From Zoogloeaceae bacterium (GTDB lineage Bacteria; Pseudomonadota; Gammaproteobacteria; Burkholderiales; Rhodocyclaceae): a stretch of 64,000 nt of DNA. The translations under genes and the position numbers were made by a program. Shown one piece after another: positions 17,371 through 25,037 of this stretch (its first letter is position 1; every line of letters starts with the position of its first letter). The stretch is from assembly GCA_024235595.1 (NCBI GenBank), contig JACKMC010000001.1:744001-808000 (forward strand), in the 5' to 3' direction. The notes under the pieces are model-generated. The model saw nothing but the letters and a program-made list of their open reading frames with translations. It was not told where the DNA came from and did no database searches.

Positions 17371-18372
17371 TCATTGCCACCGCACGACCACCGCCACGAA
17401 GACCAGATACAGCACCATCAGCAGGGCGCCGCCGAGACGATGCAAGCCGTGGCGGTGGCTCGCTGCGGTGAGCGCGACGACCTTCATGCCCAGCAACCAC
17501 AGCGCGGCAAAGATCACCAGCGGCGAGGGCGTGGCGAAGCCGATGAGCAGCGCCGGCAGACAGATGCCGGCGAGGATATTGAGCGTGTTGCTGTTCAGCG
17601 ACTCGCTCACCACCGCGGCGCCGCGGCCTTCGCGCGCGAGCTGCACCGCGGCGACCACATTCGGGATCGAGGTCAACGCCGCCAGTACCACCATGCCCAC
17701 GATGCCCTGGCTGATTCCCAGGCGCCCGGCCAGCACGACCACCGAGTTCACCGCCGCCACGCTTGAAGCCACGATCAGCGCCATCGCAAGGGTAGCCCAG
17801 GCCAGGTCCTTGCGCGAAGCATGCGGGATGTTCTCGCGCTTGCGGGCGTCGCGGTGCACATGGCCGATGGCGGCCGCGAGAAAGCGCCTGCTCGAGGCGG
17901 GTAGCGCGAGCCGGGCGAGCTGCGGCGGATGCATGCCGGTCAGCACGAAATACGGTAGCAGCACCAGTGCCAGCAACACCAGGCTGGTCCCCACCGCAAT
18001 CCATTGCAGCACCAGGGCGGTGACGACCGCGCTCACGACCAGGCTCGTGCCGCCGTTGAACCAGAGTCCCTGCCGGCCTATCGATACCCGACCTGCTACC
18101 AGTGCGCTCAGCCCGAGCAGGCCGGCCAGATTGAAGATGTTCGATCCCAGCACCACGCCCAGCCCGAGTTCGTGATGATTGGAGAGCAGAGCGGTAGAGG
18201 CCGAGCAAATCTCGGGCGAGTCGGCACCCAGTGCGGTGACGATGCCAAGCAGGCCTTCCGGCAAACGCAGTCGCGCGCCGATGCGCTCGAGCGCCGTGGC
18301 CAGGTGCGCGCTGGCCCATGACATTACCGTCACCGACGCCGCAAATACAGCCAGTGCGCTCCACACTGCCAT
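17371..18372 (-). CDS. Calcium/sodium antiporter (CaCA/YrbG family)
   Basis: 333-residue integral membrane protein with about ten helices arranged as two inverted halves. Both alpha repeats are present. The first has ALGADSPEI and GSNIFNLAG; the second has ALTSIPNVVAAVQLA and LNSNTLNILAG, which carry the acidic/polar ion-binding residues of the superfamily in somewhat divergent form (Asp and Thr positions rather than the usual Glu in the second repeat). A hydrophilic loop with HVHRDARKRE separates the halves. It probably exchanges Ca2+ or a similar cation for Na+/H+. It stands alone between convergent yciH and the next minus-strand methyltransferase. Confidence 0.78.
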   Translation of the reverse strand: MAVWSALAVFAASVTVMSWASAHLATALERIGARLRLPEGLLGIVTALGADSPEICSASTALLSNHHELGLGVVLGSNIFNLAGLLGLSALVAGRVSIGRQGLWFNGGTSLVVSAVVTALVLQWIAVGTSLVLLALVLLPYFVLTGMHPPQLARLALPASSRRFLAAAIGHVHRDARKRENIPHASRKDLAWATLAMALIVASSVAAVNSVVVLAGRLGISQGIVGMVVLAALTSIPNVVAAVQLAREGRGAAVVSESLNSNTLNILAGICLPALLIGFATPSPLVIFAALWLLGMKVVALTAASHRHGLHRLGGALLMVLYLVFVAVVVRWQ

Positions 18373-18516
18373 GCCGTCCAGCCGGGCTACACGGGCCGCA
18401 CGATGTCACCCGTTCGCAATGTCGGTTCCCTCATTGCCGGAAGAGGGCAAAGGTGGAGCAAGCGGCATGCGCCCGTCCAGGCGCCTGAGAGCTGCGCCGT
18501 GACAGTAGTATCCCGA

Positions 18517-19533
18517 TCACACATGCAGCAGCGCGATCTTCAGCGGCGGCTTGTCGTCGGGGCTGGGGAAGTCGGCTTCCGGGGCGATGATTTCCACCTC
18601 GCGGATCGGCCGGCCGGCCTTTCTGGCGCTGCGCTCGAGCTGATCGACCCAGGCCTCGCGGTCCATCTGCGCGACATTGTTGCAGCAGATCAGCGTACCC
18701 CCCTCGGCCGTGGCGAGCAGCGCCGGCTTGAACAGCGCCGGATAATCCTTGACCAGGTCGACCACGCCGAACGGGCTCCTGGCGTAGCGCGGGGGATCGA
18801 GGAATACCACGTCGAACTGCTGCGCCTTGAGCTCGGGGAAGGGCGGCATGCGCTTGCCGCGCACGAACTGCGGCTGGCCGATGCCCGAGAACTGGCGCAG
18901 CGCCGCGAAGGCATCGCATTTGACGAAGCGCACCCTGATCGGCAGCTCGTTGAGGCGCGCGCTCTCCTTGCCGACCGCGAGCGCGGACTCCGCGAAATCC
19001 ACGTTCACCACATGGCGTGCGCCGGCCTTGGCCGCGGCGATGCCGATGCCGCAGGTGTAGGCGAACATGTTGAGGACCGACTTGCGGGTGGCTTCCTGCA
19101 TCACCCGGCGCCGACCGGCGCGCAGGTCGAGGAACAGCCATGGGTCCTGGCCGGCATGACGCGCCTGAAAGCGGTACCTGACACCGAGTTCGCGGATCTC
19201 GCGGGGCAGGTGCGCGATCTCGTTCCGTTCGGGTTCGAGGGTGTTGGCGATGCGCGAGTTCGACTGGCTGCGGTCGTTCCAGATCACCGGCAGGCCGGGG
19301 AATGCGTCGGCGTAGAAGCCTTCTATCGCCGCCAGCTCATCTGCGCCGAGGGCGCGGTGGAAGGTCTGTACCAGCAGCAGCTCGCCGTAGCGGTCGATCG
19401 TCAGCCCGGACTCGCCCTCGACGGTGCCGTGGAACAGGCGGTAGGCGTCGGTCTGCTCGGCGTCGAGCCGGGCGATGAGATCGGCTCGTGCGGCGAGGGC
19501 GCGGGCGAGAAGGTCGGGAATGTTCGATGGCAT
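18517..19533 (-). CDS. RlmI-like class I SAM-dependent methyltransferase
   Basis: 338 residues. The Rossmann methyltransferase core contains SVLNMFAYTCGIGIAAAKAGA (SAM motif I), VNVDFAESAL (motif II) and VVFLDPPRYARSPFG (motif IV DPP). This matches the PF10672/RlmI group, most members of which methylate cytosine in 23S rRNA. The N-terminal PUA domain of RlmI is not evident, and the protein is about 60 residues shorter, so the target could differ. ATG 19533 (MPSNIPDLL) was chosen over the 19617 frame start because a GGCTC/AGGAG-like context precedes conserved sequence. It is divergent from the TIR gene. Confidence 0.78.
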   Translation of the reverse strand: MPSNIPDLLARALAARADLIARLDAEQTDAYRLFHGTVEGESGLTIDRYGELLLVQTFHRALGADELAAIEGFYADAFPGLPVIWNDRSQSNSRIANTLEPERNEIAHLPREIRELGVRYRFQARHAGQDPWLFLDLRAGRRRVMQEATRKSVLNMFAYTCGIGIAAAKAGARHVVNVDFAESALAVGKESARLNELPIRVRFVKCDAFAALRQFSGIGQPQFVRGKRMPPFPELKAQQFDVVFLDPPRYARSPFGVVDLVKDYPALFKPALLATAEGGTLICCNNVAQMDREAWVDQLERSARKAGRPIREVEIIAPEADFPSPDDKPPLKIALLHV

Positions 19534-19780
19534 GAGGAGCCGTACTGCGAGGGTGGAAAGGCGCACATGATAGTAGCGCAGGCCGGCGAACGGGCGATTT
19601 CCGATTCTTTGTGTCATTTCTGGCGCCTTTGCGCCTTGCCGGACGGGACAGAGCGGGCCTTGCGTGCCACTATTGAAACTCCTGGCAATGACCTAGCAAG
19701 GGATGACACAGGGCGCCGCGAGCTTTCGCGCGGGTGCGGTGACATCCCCTGTGCCGAGCCGACTGCGATCGGTTACCGCG

Positions 19781-22222
19781 ATGACCAAGACCTACCGTGC
19801 ATTCCTCTCCTACAGCCACTGCGATGACCGGCTCGCGCGCCGCATCCACGTGGAGCTGGAAAACTGGCGCATCGATCCCGGGCTGATCGGACGCAGCAGC
19901 CCGGTCGGTGCCGTTCCCAAGACCCTGCGACCGATCTTTCGTGACCGCGAGGAGCTTTCCGGCGGCGGCAGCCTGAGCGAGGCGATCAGGGCGGCGCTCG
20001 CCGATTCGGAGTTCCTCATCGTGCTGTGTTCGCGCGATGCCGCGCAGAGCGCCCATGTGAACGAAGAGATCCGTGTGTTCAAGAGCCTGGGGCGCGGCGC
20101 CCGGATCATTCCGCTGATCATTGCCGGCGAGCCGGGCAGCGCGGATGCCGAGTGCTTTCCTCCGGCGCTGCTGCAGGATTTCGATGCCGATGGCAACGCG
20201 CTCGGCAGCGCCGCCGAGCCGCTGGCTGCCGATGCCCGCGAATCCGGAGACGGACATCGGCAGGCGCTGGCCAAGGTCGTCGCCGGCCTGCTTGGCGTAC
20301 CCTTCGACGAGATCGCGCAGCGCGCGGTGCAGGCGGCGCGGCGGCGCAGTCGCATCCTTTTCGCGGTCGCCGCCGTGATGACCCTGCTGGCGCTGACGGC
20401 CGGCGGCTTCGCCTGGCTCTCCGAATCCCGGCGGGCGGTGGCGGAGCGCAACTACCAGGCGGCGCTCGGCGCGGCCGATTCGCTGCTCGACGATGTCGGC
20501 ATGGAGCTAATCCGTGTCGAGGGGGTCGAGCTTGAAACCACCAAGGGGGTCATCGAGCGCGCCAGCGCGATCATCGACGAGCTGAGCCGCTCGTTGCCCG
20601 ATGCACCCGAGTTGCAGATCAGCCGCGTCAACGCGCTGGGCGTGTTCGCGCAGGCCCTGGCGGCCAAAGGCGACAATCAGGGGGCCTTGCTGCGCTACCG
20701 CGAAGCCGAGGCGCTCGCTGCGCGGCTGCTCGCCGCGCGGCCGGACGATCCCGCCCGCGAAGCCTTGCTTGCGCTGGTTCGCACCAGGCTGGGCGCCGCG
20801 CTCGCGGCGGGCGGCGAGCGTCAGGCGGCGATCGGCTCGCTGGAAGCGGGTTTGAGCGTTCTGGGGCGCGTCGAGGCGCGCATCGAGGCGAGCCCCGACC
20901 TGCAACTGGAAGTGGCGAACGCCGAGATGATGCTGGCGCTGCTGTTGGCCGATCAGAATGGAATGACGGAAGCGGTTGCGCACGGCAACCGGGCGAGCAC
21001 CATCGCCGGCGACTTGTCGAGGCGCAACCCGGACGACTGGCGGTATCGCCTGTTGCAGGTCGCAGCGCGCAACGCCGAAGCCGAGTTGCTGCTCAAGCAG
21101 GGCAAGCGCGACGCTGCACTCGAGATCTACGCCGAGGTCGAAGGCCGCCTGATCGAGGCTGCGGGGCGCAAACCCGACATGCCGCAGATCCGTACCCTGC
21201 TTGCCACCGTGCAGGCCAGCATGGCCAGTCTGTACGACGAGATGGGCAAGGCCGGCGAGGCCGAGGCGGCGCGCAAGCGCTCCGCCAAGACCACCTCGGC
21301 GCTGGTGGCAGGCGATGCGGAGAACCTCGATGCCCGTCGCCAGCGGGCCGACAAGCTCGCCGAGGAGGCGCAAGCGCTCGCCAGCCGCGGCGCGGCCATG
21401 GAGTCCGCGGCGCTGTTCCGCGAAAGCCGAGAAGCGCTCGAGTCGATGCTGGAGAGCGCGCCGGACGACGCGCAGGTGCGACTGTCGCTGCAACTCTCGC
21501 TCGCCCGCGCAAGCGATGCGCTTGCGGCGGCAGGACTCAATGCCGCGGCGGAAGTCGCGGCGCGCCGTTTGCTCGAGTTGCGGGAAAAGCAGTTCGCCGC
21601 CGCGCCGAATGATTCGAAGGTGGCCCGGGATCTTACGCTCGCGTTGCATCGCTTGGCGGGCGTGCTGGAGCAAAAGGGTGAGTTTGAGGACGGGCTGAGC
21701 TTGCGCGAACGACAACTGGCGCTCGAGGAGAGGCTCGGCAGCGACGGTCGCGATAATCGGGCGCTGCTCGCGGATGCCCACCAGGCGGTCGGATTGCTGC
21801 AGTGGCGCCTTGGACGGCGGGCCGAGGCGCTGCGGCATTACGAGCAATACGTCGCGCTGCTCACCGACCTGGCGATCCCGGAGGGCGCCGACAAGACGCT
21901 GCGGGTGAGGCTCGGACAGGGACTGCTCAACCTTGGCGAACTGCGCGTGCTCGGTGGCGACCGGGCCGGTGCGCTGAGCGCATTCACCCAGTGCCTCGAA
22001 CTGCGTCGGGCGCTCGTCGAGGCGGGTTTCTCCTCGACCGAGCGGCTGATCGATCTGGCCTGGGCCCAGGCGCGGTTGGCTCAGTTTGGTGACGCTCCGG
22101 CGCTGCGCTGGCGCCAGGTCGAGAAGCTGCTGACTCGTGCCGATGGTATTGCGCCGCTCGGCGACCTGGACGAGGAACTGCTGACCACGGCCCGTATCGC
22201 GATCTCGGGCAATCCGCTCTGA
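19781..22222 (+). CDS. TIR domain - transmembrane - TPR signalling protein
   Basis: 813 residues. The TIR domain (about 1-175) opens YRAFLSYSHCDDRLARRIH and contains FLIVLCSRDAAQSAHVNEEI; the Glu pair 95-96 is where NAD-cleaving bacterial TIRs keep their catalytic Glu. One membrane helix follows (about 191-213, LFAVAAVMTLLALTAGGF). The remainder, about 600 residues, is a helical TPR-like solenoid of degenerate repeats with conserved LA/G/A/Y positions. The architecture resembles membrane-tethered TIR-TPR sensors; some TIR proteins are immune NADases, others scaffolds. No adjacent effector or phage-defence gene is seen, so the role is open. ATG 19781 begins the conserved TIR strand; an upstream in-frame ATG (19703) has no homology-like sequence. 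Confidence 0.85.
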   Translation: MTKTYRAFLSYSHCDDRLARRIHVELENWRIDPGLIGRSSPVGAVPKTLRPIFRDREELSGGGSLSEAIRAALADSEFLIVLCSRDAAQSAHVNEEIRVFKSLGRGARIIPLIIAGEPGSADAECFPPALLQDFDADGNALGSAAEPLAADARESGDGHRQALAKVVAGLLGVPFDEIAQRAVQAARRRSRILFAVAAVMTLLALTAGGFAWLSESRRAVAERNYQAALGAADSLLDDVGMELIRVEGVELETTKGVIERASAIIDELSRSLPDAPELQISRVNALGVFAQALAAKGDNQGALLRYREAEALAARLLAARPDDPAREALLALVRTRLGAALAAGGERQAAIGSLEAGLSVLGRVEARIEASPDLQLEVANAEMMLALLLADQNGMTEAVAHGNRASTIAGDLSRRNPDDWRYRLLQVAARNAEAELLLKQGKRDAALEIYAEVEGRLIEAAGRKPDMPQIRTLLATVQASMASLYDEMGKAGEAEAARKRSAKTTSALVAGDAENLDARRQRADKLAEEAQALASRGAAMESAALFRESREALESMLESAPDDAQVRLSLQLSLARASDALAAAGLNAAAEVAARRLLELREKQFAAAPNDSKVARDLTLALHRLAGVLEQKGEFEDGLSLRERQLALEERLGSDGRDNRALLADAHQAVGLLQWRLGRRAEALRHYEQYVALLTDLAIPEGADKTLRVRLGQGLLNLGELRVLGGDRAGALSAFTQCLELRRALVEAGFSSTERLIDLAWAQARLAQFGDAPALRWRQVEKLLTRADGIAPLGDLDEELLTTARIAISGNPL

Positions 22223-22334
22223 GTGGCCGGCGCGTGTTTCTCACCGCCGCGAAGCGGAGATTCGTCGGCGCCGTTGTGGTCCGCCGCGTGGCGAATGCGA
22301 TGATGCCACGTCACCGATGTGCGGTCACGACGGA

Positions 22335-22371
22335 CGAAAAAATGCCGCCCGGTGCGAACCGGGCGGCATGA
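22335..22371 (-). terminator. Rho-independent terminator of the phasin gene
   Basis: On the minus strand the sequence forms ATGCCGCCCGGT-TCGC-ACCGGGCGGCAT, a perfect 12-bp stem with a tetraloop, followed directly by a run of T residues. It lies about 45 bases after the phasin stop codon. It also separates this gene from the convergent TIR gene. Confidence 0.93.
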
Positions 22372-22414
22372 CCGCCGAAGCGGTGTGTTTCAGTTCGGCC
22401 TCGGCCGAATTCGA

Positions 22415-22963
22415 TCAGGCAGCTTTCTTGGTGCTCAGAGCCTGGACGGTTGCCTTGGTAGCAGCGGCGACGTTGGCTTCGGCCAGGTCGGAAGCTTGCT
22501 TGGCGGCCTTGCTGACGCTGTCGTAGGCGCTGTTTGCAGCGGCCATGGCCGACTTGGCAGCGGTGAAGGCAGCTTCGGAACCAGCCGGAGCGGACTTGGC
22601 AGCCTGGTCCAGAGCCGAATTCACGGTCTTGTTGATCTCGGCGATCTGGGCTTCGACCAGCTTGGTCACTTCGTTCTGGCCTTCGGCGGCGATTTCATAA
22701 ACGCTGCGAGCGTAAGCAACGGCCTTGTCGACCATCGGCTGGGCCAGGCTGGTCTGGAGCTTGACCAGTTCCTGCGGATCCTTGACAGCCAGCAGGGCCT
22801 TGGTGTTGGCGACGCCGTCTTCCATCACCGAGCGAGCGGTGTTGAGGTTCAGGGCAGCAAGACGCTCGGCACGGGCGAAGGCGCTGGTAGCCTGGCCAAG
22901 AAGGGTCTCGAGGGCGGCCTTGCCGGCTTCGACGAATTGCTCAGGAGCGGTGAATTTGGTCAT
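22415..22963 (-). CDS. phaP: Phasin (PHA granule-associated protein)
   Basis: 182 residues. Typical phasin features: TAPEQFVEAGKAALETLLGQAT at the start, long amphipathic Ala-rich helices, and an Ala/Lys-rich end (ATVQALSTKKAA). Phasins coat polyhydroxyalkanoate granules and prevent coalescence; they are among the most abundant proteins in PHA-storing cells. High expression is supported by the near-consensus promoter at 23049-23076, an AAGGA ribosome binding site about eight bases before ATG 22963, and the strong terminator. No other PHA gene is nearby. Confidence 0.93.
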   Translation of the reverse strand: MTKFTAPEQFVEAGKAALETLLGQATSAFARAERLAALNLNTARSVMEDGVANTKALLAVKDPQELVKLQTSLAQPMVDKAVAYARSVYEIAAEGQNEVTKLVEAQIAEINKTVNSALDQAAKSAPAGSEAAFTAAKSAMAAANSAYDSVSKAAKQASDLAEANVAAATKATVQALSTKKAA

Positions 22964-23048
22964 GATTGATTTCCTTGGTGAGTTGATGCGAACTTCGGTT
23001 ATCCGCCCATCAGAGCCTTGCTTGATGTTGCGGTGCAGCATGGATTGA

Positions 23049-23076
23049 ATTATACGGATGAATCAGCGACTGTCAA
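23049..23076 (-). promoter_or_regulatory. Strong sigma-70 promoter of the phasin gene
   Basis: Read on the minus strand: TTGACA (23076-23071), a 16-bp spacer, then TATAAT (23054-23049). Both hexamers match consensus exactly. Transcription would start near 23042, giving a leader of about 78 bases before the phasin ATG. Confidence 0.9.
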
Positions 23077-23362
23077 CTGAAATGTTGCAATGCGCAATCG
23101 GGGCGCCGCGAGCGCTTCGAAGCCCTTGGCAGAGCACTCTCGATCGGCTTCCGTCGCGTGACGAGGCCGCTCGCAGTGAATCACGTTGCAATGCCCGGAT
23201 CGTCGCCTGTCGCCAGGCCATGCGCTGGCACTTGAACCGTGTTCACCTGGTCGGCACGCTCGGCTTGCTTGACGCTGCCCGAGCGCCTATCGGGTACTGC
23301 CCGGCATCGGCCGCGCTTCCGGCGGGCTCCGTGCCGCTGCGATCCGCTGCAGGGGTGAGCGC
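23077..23362. other. Intergenic region upstream of the phasin promoter, no gene seen
   Basis: About 290 bp between the phasin promoter and the cupin-like segment. No motif-bearing frame was found on either strand. The right end provides an AGGGGTG ribosome binding site for the ATG at 23363. A PhaR-type regulator site could lie here, but none was recognised. Confidence 0.35.
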
Positions 23363-23830
23363 ATGCGAAACAAGCCGGCCCTCTTCGCCGGCATGGTGTT
23401 GTCGCCGGCCGCAACCACGCAAGCTGCGGTGCTTGCCGAAGGCGACAGATACCATGTAATTCTCGAAAGCGTGCAGGTCAGGGGACTCGAATACCGCGAC
23501 AGTCCCGGCGACGTGACACGGCGGGATCACCATCCTGCCTCGGTGCTCCATGCGCTGGCGTCATTCAGGCGCACGATCGCCTTGCCCGACGGGAAGGTCC
23601 TGGTGCGTGAGTTCAAGGCCGGCGATGCGATCGAGCCGGAAGCGCTGACACGCATTGGCAGCAATGTGGGGGATTCCCCGACCTACGTCATCGTCGTCGA
23701 GCTGAAGGTGGCCCCTCCGATGCATTCGGTGTTAATGGTCTGCCCGGCGGGCGGGGCATATTGCCTGCATGTCCGTACAATTGCTGCTTTGCGGGTTGTC
23801 CAAAGCCGCTGCCACTCAGAGTCGAATCCA
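23363..23830 (+). other. Cupin-like (BauB-type) segment reading in frame into the methyltransferase
   Basis: The ATG at 23363 has a good AGGGGTG site. About 115 residues follow that look like a small single-domain cupin: an N-terminal hydrophobic export-like segment, VRGLEYRDSPGD, DHHPASVLHALASFRRTIALPDG, GSNVGDSPTYVIVVELK. Proteins of this type normally end at that last strand. Here no stop follows; about 41 unremarkable codons continue in the same frame to the methyltransferase ATG at 23831. It is either a cupin gene that lost its stop (possibly decayed) or a genuine fusion of 552 residues. I favour a lost stop because the linker has no structure-like features. Confidence 0.5.
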
Positions 23831-25021
23831 ATGAACGTACCCGTCGAAGCCCGAACCGGCATGCCCACCCCTGTTGCATCCATCGAATGGAGCGAAGCCG
23901 ACGAAGCGCGAAGCGCCCGCTGGCAGTCCGAGGCGGGCTTGCCGCCGCCGCGCCGGGTGGTCGTTGCCGACGACACCATGAAGGCCGACACGGCCTATCA
24001 GCTTGCCTGCGCGGGGACGGCGCTGTTGTGGCGAGGCGACTTCCAGAATGCACGGCTGTTGCTGCAAGCGGTCTCAAGGCGGGTGGACGGGCTGCGGCGC
24101 AAGCCCGGGCGGCCCGGCAAGCGCGCCAGGGCCGAGCCTTCGCAGCTCGAGGCTTTCCATCTCTACCGCATGGCGCAGGCACAGCGCGCCCGCATCCTCG
24201 GCATGCTGCTCATCCCTTTTGAGAGCGACTTCGTGATTCCGCTGCGCCGCGCGCCGGAGGTGGCCACGGCCTGCAGCGAGGCAGGTCTCTCTCCAGACGG
24301 CCCGATGGTGATGTCGCTGCGCGAGCTGCAAGGCCTCATCGGTGCCCATGAATGGCGTCGCCGCGGAGTCCTCGTGACAGCGCTCGAAGCCCGCATCCAT
24401 CCTCACTACGGCGTGTTTTCACCGGTGCGCGGCGAATACCTGGATCTCGTCGCCTCGGCGCCGCTGCCGCCGGCAACAAAGCTCGCCTTCGACATCGGTA
24501 CCGGCAGTGGCGTGCTCGCCGCGCTGCTCGCGCGGCGCGGCGTGGCGCGCATCGTCGCCACCGACCAGGATCAGCGTGCCATTGCCTGTGCGCGCGAGAA
24601 CATCGAGCGGCTCGGCTACGCGGCGCAAGTCGAGGTACGCCGGGCCGATCTCTTTCCCGAAGGCAAGGCGCAGCTGGTGGTATGCAATCCGCCCTGGCTG
24701 CCCGCCAAGCCGACCTCGCCGCTCGAACATTCCGTCTACGATCCGGACAGTCGCATGCTGCGCGGTTTCCTCGCCGCTGTGGCGGAGCACCTTGCACCGG
24801 GCGGGGAAGCCTGGTTGGTCCTCTCCGACCTGGCCGAGCATCTTGGTCTGCGCAGCCGCGCCGCCTTGCTGGAGATGTTCGAGGGAGCCGGCCTCGAGGT
24901 GATCGGTCGGCTCGACACCACCCCGCGACACGGACGGAGCAAGGATCAGGACGACCCCCTGCACGCGGCGCGGGCGGCTGAGGTGACATCCTTGTGGCGG
25001 CTCGGGGTGCCCCAGTCGTAG
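23831..25021 (+). CDS. Class I SAM-dependent methyltransferase (HemK/RlmG-like, NPPW)
   Basis: 396 residues from ATG 23831. The N-terminal half (about 1-210) is a helical domain of unknown type (YQLACAGTALLWRGDFQNARLLLQA). The C-terminal half is a methyltransferase-small domain: LAFDIGTGSGVLAALLARRG, VATDQDQRAIACARENIERLG, and LVVCNPPWLPAKP. The (N/D)PP(Y/F/W) motif indicates methylation of an amide or exocyclic amino nitrogen, as in PrmC or RlmG. The target is not known. The frame extends upstream without a stop to 23363; the internal ATG is used because the methyltransferase-like sequence starts there. Array B begins about 16 bp after the stop. Confidence 0.72.
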   Translation: MNVPVEARTGMPTPVASIEWSEADEARSARWQSEAGLPPPRRVVVADDTMKADTAYQLACAGTALLWRGDFQNARLLLQAVSRRVDGLRRKPGRPGKRARAEPSQLEAFHLYRMAQAQRARILGMLLIPFESDFVIPLRRAPEVATACSEAGLSPDGPMVMSLRELQGLIGAHEWRRRGVLVTALEARIHPHYGVFSPVRGEYLDLVASAPLPPATKLAFDIGTGSGVLAALLARRGVARIVATDQDQRAIACARENIERLGYAAQVEVRRADLFPEGKAQLVVCNPPWLPAKPTSPLEHSVYDPDSRMLRGFLAAVAEHLAPGGEAWLVLSDLAEHLGLRSRAALLEMFEGAGLEVIGRLDTTPRHGRSKDQDDPLHAARAAEVTSLWRLGVPQS

Positions 25022-25037
25022 ACGTGGGAATCGGCAT

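Noticed and set aside
19618..19780. The TIR gene region as part of a multi-gene defence island.
   Set aside because: Neighbours are an rRNA-type methyltransferase and a phasin, ordinary housekeeping genes; there is no transposase or other defence gene.
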